From UBA3210 sp002363635 (GTDB lineage Bacteria > Bacillota_I > Bacilli_A > RFN20 > CAG-449), in assembly GCA_946641515.1 (NCBI GenBank), contig CAMPBT010000006.1, positions 1 to 64,000 on the forward strand: a stretch of DNA of 64,000 nucleotides, in the 5' to 3' direction. The stretch's first letter is position 1; each line of letters starts with the position of its first letter. Position numbers and translations under genes: made by a program. This document shows, one piece after another, positions 1 to 8,310 of the stretch. Below the pieces are notes generated by a model. That model did not search any database, was not told the origin of the DNA, and worked only from the letters and a program-made list of their open reading frames with translations.

Positions 1-51
1 AGAGCAATCTTCCTTGGAATGAAAGCTTCTAACCCAAACCCAGCAAAATAA
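1..51 (+). CDS. C-terminal end of an unidentified protein (partial)
   Basis: An open frame enters from the left edge and encodes RAIFLGMKASNPNPAK before a TAA at 49-51. A terminator hairpin follows at once, which supports a real gene end. Only 16 residues are visible, too few to name the family. Confidence 0.5.
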   Translation, partial: RAIFLGMKASNPNPAK

Positions 52-58
52 TCAACCT

Positions 59-90
59 AAAAAGAATTCCCGTCAAAAGGAATTCTTTTT
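59..90. terminator. Bidirectional intrinsic terminator
   Basis: A perfect 12-bp stem (AAAAAGAATTCC at 59-70 with GGAATTCTTTTT at 79-90) has an 8-nt loop and T-runs on both strands. It can end the partial rightward gene at 1-51 and the leftward gene that stops at 94. Confidence 0.85.
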
Positions 91-93
91 TTC

Positions 94-1215
94 TTATTGA
101 TTTACAAATTCACCGTATTCACATCCGATATTCTTACAATCAATATCGTCAATTACTTCATATTTATTTTTAGAGACTTTTTGAGACAATATTACTCTAC
201 CTACACCATTTCCTCCATTATAAAGATTTTGATGTAAGAACGCCCCGCTAGGTGCCTCATATTTAATTTTTAGCATATCCTCTTTCTTACATTCGACATA
301 AGTTTCCATTTTATAATGTCTATTAGTTTGAATGACGTGCCATTTATATAAACCATCTTCTTCTTTAAAATCAAAATGAGTTTTTACGTGAGTCCAGAAC
401 TTAGAGAAGTTGAATTCAAAAATCTTACCTTCATATGCAAAAGCAGATAACAATTGACGATTAATAGTAATACCAAAAGCTTTAGGTTTACCTCCACCAA
501 TATCAAAAGCAGAGTTTTCTAGTTTCTTGCCAGTTAATCTACTTGTTAAATTATTAGATGATAACCATACCCAAGGAGAAGTAAAATCTTTTCCCCAGTT
601 TTTATCAGCGTATCCATAAGAAGATTCTCTTTTAACTTCATATTCTCTTCCGTCAAAAACAATTGTACCTTCGTAATAAGTTTTCATGCCACCGACATTC
701 CAATACATCTCAAAAGCTTTTAAATCTCTAAATAATTTACAAGTACCATAACCTACATTAAATGGTAAATGTTTGTCAATTTTTAAATCTGCTTTTAATG
801 TACCAACATCAGAACCAACAGTACCTTCTTTAGCGTCTACATTCACAACAACATGTTCTTCATTTAATAAATTATCAAATGCCTCAACTTCAAAAGGATG
901 ACCTTTTTTTATTTTTACATCCTTTAGTGGAATAAATCTATGTAATTGTTTAGTGTTTCCTCCTCCCCAAGAGCCAACATTAATCATTAAATAACCAGGT
1001 TTAGAAGCTTTTAACCCAGCAAGTTCTCCATAATGAACTTCATTAAATCCAATCTTAGGGTTAACAATAAAAAACTCAATATAGAAAGGCTTTTCTTGTC
1101 CTGTTAATTTGTCTCTTCCAGTAAAAGAATGCCACCACCAATCATATCCATTAGTTTTATATGAGCCTTTAAGCATATATTCATCTTTAGCTAAATCAAC
1201 TTTAGTAAATTTCAT
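94..1215 (-). CDS. Tocopherol-cyclase-like family protein
   Basis: A 373-residue protein. A Trp-rich N-terminal WWWHSFTGRD segment, a central GYADKNWGKDF segment and the following SPWVWLSSNNL are reminiscent of the tocopherol cyclase-like lipocalin family (PF14249). In plants that family cyclises prenyl-quinones. Bacterial members in organisms without tocopherol have no established role, so function is open; lipid or quinone binding is inference. I see no signal peptide or membrane segment. The start is set at ATG 1215, because GGAGGAG lies just upstream and an earlier in-frame GTG falls inside that ribosome-binding site. The gene is monocistronic, with a terminator directly downstream. Confidence 0.6.
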   Translation of the reverse strand: MKFTKVDLAKDEYMLKGSYKTNGYDWWWHSFTGRDKLTGQEKPFYIEFFIVNPKIGFNEVHYGELAGLKASKPGYLMINVGSWGGGNTKQLHRFIPLKDVKIKKGHPFEVEAFDNLLNEEHVVVNVDAKEGTVGSDVGTLKADLKIDKHLPFNVGYGTCKLFRDLKAFEMYWNVGGMKTYYEGTIVFDGREYEVKRESSYGYADKNWGKDFTSPWVWLSSNNLTSRLTGKKLENSAFDIGGGKPKAFGITINRQLLSAFAYEGKIFEFNFSKFWTHVKTHFDFKEEDGLYKWHVIQTNRHYKMETYVECKKEDMLKIKYEAPSGAFLHQNLYNGGNGVGRVILSQKVSKNKYEVIDDIDCKNIGCEYGEFVNQ

Positions 1216-1305
1216 AATCTCCTCCACAAATTACAAATATATAATACTACAATCTTGTACAATTGTGTAAAGCAAAAGTACCTTCTAACGAAGATACTTA
1301 TAAAC

Positions 1306-2277
1306 TTATTTCTTTGTAGTTTTTGAAGATGTTTTCTTTGAAATAGCAGCCTTCTTTTTATTTTTTTGAGAATCGCCACCAACAATGTGAACATCAAGTT
1401 GATTAAATGGTACTTCAATTCCTGCTTCATCAACACGAGCTTTAATCTGTTCCATTAAATCAAAATATACTGTCCAATAATCTTCAGTCTTAACCCATGC
1501 TTTAACTACGATATTGATTGATGAATCTGCATATTCAGAAACTCTAACTGTAGCTATAGGATCTTTTAATACTAATTTGTGTTTCTTAACAACTTTTAAG
1601 ATTTCAGATTTAGCAAATTCTACATCAGTTTCATAACTAACTGGGAAAACAATATCAACTCTTCTAGTTTTTTCTGATGAGTAGTTAACAATAACCCCAT
1701 TAGCAAGAGCACCATTAGGAATCATAATTTTTTTATTATCTGGAGTTATGATGTTTGTATAGAATAAGTGAATAATTTCAACTGTACCTTTATAGCCTTG
1801 AGCTTCGATGAAATCATCAACTTTAAATGGTCTCATTGCAACAATAACAACTCCACCTGCAACGTTTGCTAAAGCGCCTTGAACTGCTAAACCTATAATA
1901 ACAGATAGGCCAGATAATATAGCACCTACCCCCGCTGTTTCTACACCTACATAAGATAAGAAAGCAATGACTAAACAAATTTTTAATACGACACCGACTG
2001 TTTTAACAATAGCGTTAATTGCAGCAGGAGAATGTTTCTTTCTTTTAATTTGACGTCTACGAACAATATTTAAAACTACATTAAGAATAAACCACGCGAT
2101 TGCTAAAGTAGCTAACCCAATTAAAAGTTTAATACCATTTTGACTTAGCCAATCGACAGTCTTATTCCAATAATCAACAACCTTATCTGCACCAGTAGTT
2201 TCAGTAATAGTATTAGAAGATGCTGTTTCTTCTGCTAATGATGAAGTTTCTTCTACTAATAATTTAATAAAATTCAT
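1306..2277 (-). CDS. mscS: MscS-family small-conductance mechanosensitive channel
   Basis: A 323-residue inner-membrane channel that would release solutes on hypo-osmotic shock. After a Ser/Thr/Glu-rich N-terminus come three membrane segments (about 48-70, 90-110 and 115-145). The third is the Gly/Ala-rich pore helix and contains LSGLSVIIGLAVQGALANVAGG, typical of MscS TM3. The following beta domain starts with MRPFKVDDFIEAQGYKGTV. The C-terminus is a Lys-rich tail of about 20 residues. AAGGAG lies 7 nt before the ATG. It is downstream of and co-directional with the dehydrogenase homologue, probably separated by a terminator. Confidence 0.9.
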   Translation of the reverse strand: MNFIKLLVEETSSLAEETASSNTITETTGADKVVDYWNKTVDWLSQNGIKLLIGLATLAIAWFILNVVLNIVRRRQIKRKKHSPAAINAIVKTVGVVLKICLVIAFLSYVGVETAGVGAILSGLSVIIGLAVQGALANVAGGVVIVAMRPFKVDDFIEAQGYKGTVEIIHLFYTNIITPDNKKIMIPNGALANGVIVNYSSEKTRRVDIVFPVSYETDVEFAKSEILKVVKKHKLVLKDPIATVRVSEYADSSINIVVKAWVKTEDYWTVYFDLMEQIKARVDEAGIEVPFNQLDVHIVGGDSQKNKKKAAISKKTSSKTTKK

Positions 2278-2295
2278 ATCTTACTCCTTCAATAA

Positions 2296-2322
2296 ATAAA
2301 AGGTGGGGAATCCACCACACCT
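2296..2322 (-). terminator. Probable terminator after the dehydrogenase homologue
   Basis: On the minus strand a GGTGG/CCACC hairpin is followed by TTTTATTTATT. It lies between the end of the gene at 2352 and the start of mscS. The stem is short, so confidence is moderate. Confidence 0.5.
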
Positions 2323-2351
2323 TATAATTTATAATTATTTAAATTAAAAAT

Positions 2352-3650
2352 CTATTTCTTTTTACCAATTGCGTAATATTGTACGTCAGGTAATTTGAAT
2401 GGATTTAAGACAGCCTTACCATCGAATACGATTGGTTTTTTCATATATTCAACAATTTCAGCATTTGTTAATTTCTTAAATTCTTCTGATTCATTTAAGA
2501 AGATAGCGCAGTCACAAGTTCTTAAAGCTTCTTCTAATGAGTTAGCATAATCAAGGTGCTGATCTGATTTCATCTTCTTTCTAAATGAAAGTGTTGAAAT
2601 TGAATCATAAGCAATGACTCTACCTTCTTCTCTTAATAATTCATCAATAACTTTGAATGCAGGTGATTGTCTAATATCATCTGTATCGCCTTTATATGAT
2701 AAACCGAGAACTGCAAATCTATAACCTTGAACATGTCCAAGAACTGATTTAATTTTTTCGATTAATGCATGTGGACGTGAATCGTTAACTTTGATAGCAG
2801 CATCAACAATTGATAATTTAACATTGTGTGTATTTGCAATTTGTTCAAGAACTCTAGTATCCATTGGGATAGATGGTCCACCGAAGCCAACACCTGATGA
2901 TAAATATTTAACACCAATACGTGGGTCAAGACCAATACCGAATGAAACTTCTTGAATATCTGCACCAACAGCATCACATAAATCAGCCATTTCATTAATG
3001 TATGATAACTTAACAGCTAAGTAGCAGTTTGAAGCATATTTAATTAATTCAGCAGATTCTGGTGAAACGAATAATAATGGTGATTCAAATCCAGCATATA
3101 ATTCTTTCATAATTTGCTGAGCTTCTTTAGTTGCAACACCACAAACAATACGTGCAGGTGATAACATATCTCTAACAGCAGAACCTTGTGCTAAGAATTC
3201 TGGGTTAGCGATAACATCAATATGGTATTTATGATCTGTTAAAGTAGTCATAAATTCTTTTAATTCTCTTGATGTACCAACTGGAACAGTTGTTCTAATG
3301 ATAATGAAGCAATCTCTTGAAATGAATCTGCAGCATTCTTTAGCAGTTTGATAAAGTGGAGTTAAATCAATCTTTCCACCTTCTTTTTCAATCGGATCAA
3401 TTGCAAGCATGATAACATTTGCATCATAAATTGCATCTCTAAACTCAGATGTAAAACGAATATTCATATCATTCTTTTCAAGAATATCATTTAATTTATA
3501 TTCGTTATTAATATTTGTAATTTCGTTTTTACGTAAAGCTGCAACTTTCTTTTTATCTGCATCAAGAGCAAAAACTTGGTGGCCTTTTTCAGCAAAGCCA
3601 ACTGCGTTGACTAAACCAACAAATCCCATTCCGACTACTGTTAATTTCAT
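2352..3650 (-). CDS. UDP-glucose/GDP-mannose dehydrogenase family protein lacking the catalytic Cys
   Basis: A 432-residue, full-length member of the UGDH superfamily (NAD-dependent two-fold oxidation of a nucleotide sugar to a uronic acid). Visible landmarks are the N-terminal Rossmann motif VVGMGFVG, RTTVPVG near 118, NPEFLAQG near 147, the central dimer helix with K and N (ELIKYASNCYLAVK), and a C-terminal UDP-binding domain with GLSYKGDTDDIRQSP. The active-site loop, GFGGxCxPKD in the family, reads GVGFGGPSIPMD here: Ser replaces the nucleophilic Cys at residue 260 and Met replaces the Lys at 263. I checked this codon by codon (TCT at 2873-2871). It may be catalytically altered, stop at the aldehyde, or be regulatory. 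No polysaccharide cluster is adjacent. AGGAGG precedes the ATG. Confidence 0.8.
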   Translation of the reverse strand: MKLTVVGMGFVGLVNAVGFAEKGHQVFALDADKKKVAALRKNEITNINNEYKLNDILEKNDMNIRFTSEFRDAIYDANVIMLAIDPIEKEGGKIDLTPLYQTAKECCRFISRDCFIIIRTTVPVGTSRELKEFMTTLTDHKYHIDVIANPEFLAQGSAVRDMLSPARIVCGVATKEAQQIMKELYAGFESPLLFVSPESAELIKYASNCYLAVKLSYINEMADLCDAVGADIQEVSFGIGLDPRIGVKYLSSGVGFGGPSIPMDTRVLEQIANTHNVKLSIVDAAIKVNDSRPHALIEKIKSVLGHVQGYRFAVLGLSYKGDTDDIRQSPAFKVIDELLREEGRVIAYDSISTLSFRKKMKSDQHLDYANSLEEALRTCDCAIFLNESEEFKKLTNAEIVEYMKKPIVFDGKAVLNPFKLPDVQYYAIGKKK

Positions 3651-3737
3651 AAAAATCCTCCTAAAGTAAACAAGGCAAATTGATTATATCTTAGATTTTG
3701 ATTTTTGTCTAATTAATAGCGCTTACATTAAGCTTCC

Positions 3738-4643
3738 TTACTTTGTAAGGAATGCTAAAACGTCATCATAAACAACCTGTTTTTCGGCTTCATTTAAAAT
3801 CTCATGTCTCATCTTATCGTAGAAATGTTCTTCGCATTCAATGCCATGAGCTTTATAGTCATTTTCTAATTTTTTAATTGTTTCTGTGTAACCACCGACT
3901 GGGTCTTCTTTACCTGCAATGAATAATACTTTTAAATTTTTATCAATCTTTGCAATTTGTTTTTTATCTGAAACAACTGACATACCTTTAACAAATGATC
4001 TGAAGAAGTTTGCAGTAGGAATTGCACCACAATATGGATCTGCAATATATCTATCTACATTACCTTCATCGTATGATAACCAATCAAATTCAGTTCTCTT
4101 ATTAGGTACTTTCTTAAAGTAACCACTGAATGATAAATTATTTAATAATTTTGATGGTTTATTAGCGTGTCCAAAGCATGAAGCGTGAAGTGAAGCAATC
4201 TTTGCGCCCATTTTAGCAGCAGGATTCTTTCCGCCTGTACCACATAAGACAACTTTACCAACTTCACCTGGATATCTTTCAATATAGCATTGAGCCATAA
4301 ATGAACCCATTGAATGTGCAAATAAGAATACTTCTCTGCCTTCTGCTTTTAATTTTTTAATTAATAAATGGATATTTTCGATACACTGATCAAATCCATC
4401 CTTTGGCCAGTAGCCAACTTTTTCTGGTGATTCAGCATTTAAGCCATGTGCTAAATGGTCTAAAGCGAATACATCAAATCCATTTTTATTTAAGAACAAT
4501 GCGAAATCGTTATATCTAAAAGAATACTCAACCATACCGTGAGCAATAACGACTGTCTTTTTTACTTTATTATCGATTGTCCATTTGTTCCCTTTATATT
4601 CAACGCCTTTCGCGCCAACTATACTAAATACTTCATGTGCCAT
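3738..4643 (-). CDS. Alpha/beta hydrolase, monoacylglycerol-lipase/lysophospholipase type
   Basis: A 301-residue cytosolic hydrolase of the serine aminopeptidase S33/lysophospholipase group. The oxyanion-hole HGMVEYSFRY segment is near residue 35. The nucleophile Ser111 sits in AHSMG, where the usual first Gly is Ala. The Asp is in GKEDPVGGY and the His in MRHEIL near the C-terminus. The likely substrate is a monoacylglycerol or lysophospholipid, but that is by family only. The start is ATG 4643, preceded by GGAGGAG; an earlier in-frame start lies upstream of this site. The stop codon sits inside a small hairpin (3734-3752). Confidence 0.8.
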   Translation of the reverse strand: MAHEVFSIVGAKGVEYKGNKWTIDNKVKKTVVIAHGMVEYSFRYNDFALFLNKNGFDVFALDHLAHGLNAESPEKVGYWPKDGFDQCIENIHLLIKKLKAEGREVFLFAHSMGSFMAQCYIERYPGEVGKVVLCGTGGKNPAAKMGAKIASLHASCFGHANKPSKLLNNLSFSGYFKKVPNKRTEFDWLSYDEGNVDRYIADPYCGAIPTANFFRSFVKGMSVVSDKKQIAKIDKNLKVLFIAGKEDPVGGYTETIKKLENDYKAHGIECEEHFYDKMRHEILNEAEKQVVYDDVLAFLTK

Positions 4644-4771
4644 AAAAAAACTCCTCCACCCTTTTATCTTATTATAAAATAAGATTTGTAGCAAGATGTG
4701 AAGCTTTCTCACATTACTTAAAAAGGTTAGAAAAGTCGCGATTTATTGAGGTTTTGATAGATAAATTTTAA

Positions 4772-5134
4772 TTAATCTCCGTAATCAGAACCTCTTGATT
4801 TATCTTCCATATATAGATGAATAGGATTACATACATCTTGAATAGTCAGATATATAGTATCGTCAAGAACTCCATCACCTTCACCCATTATGTCATCTTC
4901 TTCATCTGCGCCAGTAAAAATAATTTTTTTATTTTTATTTACGAGGCGGTCAATTTCATTTAATAAGTCATTAAATCTATCTTCGTGGAATTGTTTAACT
5001 CCCTCCATTTTTAAATGGAATACAGGTTCAACATAAAAAACGTGTCCATTAGGTAATTTATAGCACGCTAAAAATGGATTATCCTTATCTTCTATTTGTT
5101 CATATTTTCTAAATTCTTCATAATTAAATTTCAT
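4772..5134 (-). CDS. Conserved-looking hypothetical protein, 120 aa
   Basis: Not recognised. It is a small, acidic, soluble protein with no signal peptide or membrane segment. An acidic loop (GADEEDDIMGEGDG) sits near residue 75-90, and the C-terminus is hydrophilic. The start has a GGTGAT ribosome-binding site. It is divergent from the HAD phosphatase gene at 5211. Codon use is like the neighbours. Confidence 0.6.
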   Translation of the reverse strand: MKFNYEEFRKYEQIEDKDNPFLACYKLPNGHVFYVEPVFHLKMEGVKQFHEDRFNDLLNEIDRLVNKNKKIIFTGADEEDDIMGEGDGVLDDTIYLTIQDVCNPIHLYMEDKSRGSDYGD

Positions 5135-5198
5135 AGTTAATCACCGATTAATATTTTATACTATTAATTAAATTATTTAAATAATGGTTCTTATTTAT

Positions 5199-5204
5199 TA
5201 TAAT
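5199..5204 (+). promoter_or_regulatory. -10 element TATAAT just before the HAD phosphatase start
   Basis: A perfect TATAAT ends 6 nt before ATG 5211, so transcription would start at or next to the start codon. No clear -35 is seen 17 nt upstream (TTTAAA). This suggests a leaderless or near-leaderless mRNA. Confidence 0.5.
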
Positions 5205-5210
5205 GGTGGC

Positions 5211-6032
5211 ATGGAAAAATATTTAATCTCAGTCGATTTAGACGACACATTTCTCACTAGAGAAAAGAAAATTACTAGAACTAGTATCAAATACGCTCGT
5301 AAACTCTATGATATGGGGTCATATGTAGTTATAAACACCGGACGTCCTTTCCAAGGAGCAGACCAATTTTTAAAGATGCTTGGAATAAGCGGCCTACCTA
5401 TGATTTGTTGTAATGGAGGCGCTATTGTCTATATGAAAGATGACTTTTATACAATAGACCATATAGTCACTTTTGAAATGGATAACGCTAAATGGCATGA
5501 ATTATATGCACGTACTAGACGTTTTCATTACGCAGTTGAAGCAACTACAATCTATGCCCATTACGCAACAGATTATTCCCGTATTCCAGATTTTGTTATT
5601 CATAAAGACCCAAGAGTCCAATTTATTGAAGGAAGCGAAGGAATAAGAAAAGGCGATCATTTCATCAATTCAACATTCTATATCCCAAAAGATCAATCAG
5701 ATGAATTCGAGGCAATATTAAAAGAATACCCTGAATTCGATTACATTAAATGGACAGGAGATCCAAAGACAAATAGCTTTGAAACTCATTCAATTAATGC
5801 CGATAAAGGCAAAGCAATGTTATACCTTGCTAATATGCTCAAAATCAAAAAAGAAAATACATTCGGATTTGGAGATCAACTTAACGATTTATCATTAATA
5901 AAAGCGGCCCATTATGGAGTCGCTATGATTAACGCAGTTGATGAAGTAAAACAAGCTGCAGACTATGTAACTGAAGAAGATTTCGACCACGACGGTGTAA
6001 TTAAATTTGTTCAGAAAATAACTCAACTATAG
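5211..6032 (+). CDS. HAD-superfamily Cof-type phosphatase
   Basis: A 273-residue Cof/YidA-like phosphatase (HAD type IIB), probably acting on sugar phosphates or similar metabolites in the cytosol. Motif I is DLDDTFLTREKK near residue 9, where the fourth residue is Asp rather than the commoner Gly. Motif II is NTGRP, the Lys is in NADKGKA, and motif IV is GFGDQLNDLSL near 225. The start is set at ATG 5211; an upstream in-frame ATG (5184) would add nine residues and overlap the promoter. The 3' end overlaps the convergent FchA-like gene by 32 bp. Confidence 0.85.
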   Translation: MEKYLISVDLDDTFLTREKKITRTSIKYARKLYDMGSYVVINTGRPFQGADQFLKMLGISGLPMICCNGGAIVYMKDDFYTIDHIVTFEMDNAKWHELYARTRRFHYAVEATTIYAHYATDYSRIPDFVIHKDPRVQFIEGSEGIRKGDHFINSTFYIPKDQSDEFEAILKEYPEFDYIKWTGDPKTNSFETHSINADKGKAMLYLANMLKIKKENTFGFGDQLNDLSLIKAAHYGVAMINAVDEVKQAADYVTEEDFDHDGVIKFVQKITQL

Positions 6033-6555
6033 TGTTGAGTTTTTCTTTTGTTTTATTATCAGTAATACTATTAAGATTTGCTTTAATATTTAAGACACAT
6101 CCCCTATAAATAGCTTTGCATAAATCGTATGCAACTACTGCATCTGCTGTTACTGTTTTATTGCCGTTTTCTCGTAAAAACTCAGAAATAACCTCAACAG
6201 ATTTAGTTAATTCGATTAATTTAGCAGGAACCATTGCAGCATCAATAGAAGCTTCATTTAATTTAACTTCATCGTGTGCTTTCCATGCAGCCATTACATT
6301 TGCAAAAGCTTCTGAATCAGCATTAGCAAGTTCATACGCTTTCTTTAATGAATCTTCTAAGAAAACTTTATCTTTTGATAATTCATCTTTTAAGTGTTCG
6401 TACCCTTTCTTATCGATAGTAAAATTAACCATCATTAAATCTAAAGAGACAGCATTTGCAAGTACCATAGCTAGGACGTTTCCTCCTCCAGGAGCGGGAA
6501 TTTTAGCGCCTACTAAATCATTATATTCTGTAATTTTTAAATCTTCGTATTTCAT
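6001..6555 (-). CDS. fchA: Cyclodeaminase/cyclohydrolase family protein (FchA-like)
   Basis: A 184-residue, all-helical protein of the formiminotransferase-cyclodeaminase C-terminal family. The N-terminal PAPGGGNVLA loop is the family's folate-binding signature and is followed by a hydrophobic helix. Stand-alone proteins of this size include FchA, which interconverts 5,10-methenyl- and 10-formyl-tetrahydrofolate. Cyclodeaminase activity is the alternative, but no formiminotransferase is nearby. The gene converges on and overlaps the HAD phosphatase gene by 32 bp. GAGG lies upstream of the ATG. Confidence 0.75.
   Translation of the reverse strand: MKYEDLKITEYNDLVGAKIPAPGGGNVLAMVLANAVSLDLMMVNFTIDKKGYEHLKDELSKDKVFLEDSLKKAYELANADSEAFANVMAAWKAHDEVKLNEASIDAAMVPAKLIELTKSVEVISEFLRENGNKTVTADAVVAYDLCKAIYRGCVLNIKANLNSITDNKTKEKLNTIVELFSEQI
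6020..6045 (+). terminator. Terminator containing the stop codon of the HAD gene
   Basis: The stem AACTCAAC/GTTGAGTT (6020-6027 with 6034-6041) has a 6-nt loop that includes most of the TAG stop, followed by TTTTC. It lies wholly inside the 3' coding end of the convergent FchA-like gene. Confidence 0.75.
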
Positions 6556-6615
6556 ATCTTTTCCTCTAAATCAATAATAAAATAAAATTTTATTAAAGCA
6601 AGATAAAAAATAGAG

Positions 6616-6644
6616 TTGTATTAACATTAAGATTTTTTTATAAT
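6616..6644 (+). promoter_or_regulatory. Sigma-A-type promoter for the membrane protein at 6671
   Basis: TTGTAT (6616-6621), a 17-nt spacer, and TATAAT (6639-6644). The predicted start is near 6651, leaving a short leader with an AGAGGT ribosome-binding site. Confidence 0.75.
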
Positions 6645-6670
6645 CTTAATTACGGGAAAGAGGTAAGATT

Positions 6671-7180
6671 ATGTCAAAAAAATCAGCTTACATCATTTCA
6701 ATTACTGGTCTAGTTGCATTTATTTGTGCTTTATTAATGCCAATGATTTGCACAACTTCAATGACTAGTAATTCTATGGAATTTACAAATTATTTAGCAA
6801 TCTTCACAACATTCGGTGGTAAATTAGCTCCAAAAGGTGTCAATTACGTTATTCCAGTTGGATTTAACGTAGGCGCATTCGTTACATTAGTATTAATGTT
6901 AGTCGGAGACATCCTTGTTATTACATTAGGTAAAAAACAGGTCACTGCAATTGTTTTAAATATGATTTTACATTTTGTTTCAGGAATATTATTCTTATTT
7001 GCAAAATATTTCTTCGATAGAACAAATGGTCATATTCAAGGTTTCTCTTCATATGAAACAACAGGATTTGGAGCATACGTTGCAATGGCACTTTGCTTTG
7101 TTGTAGTAATTGAATCAATCTTTGTCTTATACATCATCCATTCAGATGCATCTAGATCAAGATCAAGAAGACGCAGATAA
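6671..7180 (+). CDS. Small four-helix membrane protein of unknown function
   Basis: A 169-residue protein with four predicted membrane segments (about 8-28, 67-88, 95-113 and 133-157) and a Ser/Arg-repeat tail (SRSRSRRRR) expected on the cytoplasmic side. I do not recognise a family. It has its own good promoter and a strong terminator, so it is a single-gene unit. The basic tail could contact nucleic acid or anionic lipid, but that is speculation. Confidence 0.7.
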   Translation: MSKKSAYIISITGLVAFICALLMPMICTTSMTSNSMEFTNYLAIFTTFGGKLAPKGVNYVIPVGFNVGAFVTLVLMLVGDILVITLGKKQVTAIVLNMILHFVSGILFLFAKYFFDRTNGHIQGFSSYETTGFGAYVAMALCFVVVIESIFVLYIIHSDASRSRSRRRR

Positions 7181-7190
7181 TTACAAAAAT

Positions 7191-7219
7191 AGCATCCACT
7201 TAATTGTGGATGCTTTTCT
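7191..7219. terminator. Bidirectional terminator between convergent genes
   Basis: The perfect 9-bp stem AGCATCCAC/GTGGATGCT (7191-7199, 7206-7214) has a 6-nt loop and T-runs on both strands (TTTTCTTTT forward, ATTTTTG reverse). Confidence 0.85.
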
Positions 7220-7220
7220 T

Positions 7221-8171
7221 TTACTTAATTTCTTCTTCAACAATATATTCTGGACGATCTTTAATATCAATTACCATTCTTGCCATATATTCTCCAACGA
7301 TTCCTATTGATAACAAGATAAGTGAAGTAAATAATAATCCAAAGACAATAATGGTATATATTGCTAAATATAATCCCCATCCCATAGGGATGCACCAATT
7401 AGTAATAGCAAGGCCTAAATCAATCAATAAGCCAAGTACCGCTAAGATATTAGTAAATACGCCTAAGCCAAAGATTGCTTTAAGAGGAGTTACTGATGAA
7501 GCAACGATAGAATCTCCTGCTAAGTTAAACATACTCTTATAGTTATAATGAGATTTACCTGCAACACGTTTTTGTCTAACAAAATCAACTGTAGCAACTT
7601 TAAAACCTGCAAAAGGAACTAAGACTCTAAAAACTCTATTCTTTTCAGGCATAGCGTTAATTACATCAACTACTTGTCTAGTCATTAAGCGATAATTGCC
7701 TACGTTTTCAGGTATCTTAATCTTTCCACTTAATTTTAAGATAAGTTTATAATACCATTCAGCAGTTTTGCGTTTTAAAAAGCTATCTTTTCTTCTATCA
7801 ACTCTTTTTGCGTTAACGACATCATATCCTTCTTCGTATTTTGTAACTAAATCAATCATAACTTCTGGAGGATCTTGTAAATCCGCATCCATTACAATCA
7901 TGATATCTCCGTTTGCATAATTAAAACCTGCAGCAACTGCAGCTTCATGTCCAAAGTTTCTAGAGAAAGAAACAATATGAATATTAGATTGAGTTTCCTT
8001 TAATTGTTTGAGTTTTTCTAAAGTTTTATCTTTAGATCCATCATTAACACAAACAATTTCTTTATTATAATTAGGAATTTTATTTAATACGTCATTTATT
8101 CTTTCAAAAAACAAAGGAACCATTTCTTCTTCGTTGTACATAGGTACAATAACTGATAATAGTTTTTTCAT
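7221..8171 (-). CDS. Family 2 glycosyltransferase, polyprenyl-phosphate sugar type (GtrB/CsbB-like)
   Basis: A 316-residue membrane enzyme. The N-terminal GT-A domain begins VIVPMYNEEEMVPLF and has DADLQDPPE for metal and nucleotide-sugar binding, then NVGNYRLM and KSHYNYKSM, the pattern of polyprenyl-phosphate glucosyl/mannosyl transferases. Two C-terminal membrane helices (about 230-255 and 265-290) fit the GtrB topology. It probably loads a sugar onto undecaprenyl phosphate; donor unknown. It has a GGGGG-type ribosome-binding site. Confidence 0.85.
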   Translation of the reverse strand: MKKLLSVIVPMYNEEEMVPLFFERINDVLNKIPNYNKEIVCVNDGSKDKTLEKLKQLKETQSNIHIVSFSRNFGHEAAVAAGFNYANGDIMIVMDADLQDPPEVMIDLVTKYEEGYDVVNAKRVDRRKDSFLKRKTAEWYYKLILKLSGKIKIPENVGNYRLMTRQVVDVINAMPEKNRVFRVLVPFAGFKVATVDFVRQKRVAGKSHYNYKSMFNLAGDSIVASSVTPLKAIFGLGVFTNILAVLGLLIDLGLAITNWCIPMGWGLYLAIYTIIVFGLLFTSLILLSIGIVGEYMARMVIDIKDRPEYIVEEEIK

Positions 8172-8194
8172 TATACATTCCCCCGTATGTTTCG

Positions 8195-8221
8195 ATTATA
8201 TCACAATGATAAAATTTTCAA
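8195..8221 (-). promoter_or_regulatory. Probable promoter for the GT2 gene
   Basis: On the minus strand TTGAAA (8221-8216), a 15-nt spacer, and TATAAT (8200-8195). The spacer is short, so the -35 assignment is uncertain; the -10 is good. Confidence 0.5.
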
Positions 8222-8310
8222 CGAAAAATCTTATTCCATATACTAATTTAATAAATATTTTTATAAAAATAGTATAAACTATGGTACAATTAAATAAATT
8301 CAGGTGTAGT

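Noticed and set aside
3734..3752. TTCCTTAC/GTAAGGAA hairpin as a terminator of the hydrolase gene
   Set aside because: A good stem that includes the stop codon, but there is no T-run on either side; left as a note in the gene entry.
8281..8310. Start of the degenerate helicase-like protein at ATG 8281
   Set aside because: It has no ribosome-binding site and the TGGTACAAT -10 lies inside it; ATG 8311 has AGGTG at suitable spacing. It remains possible.
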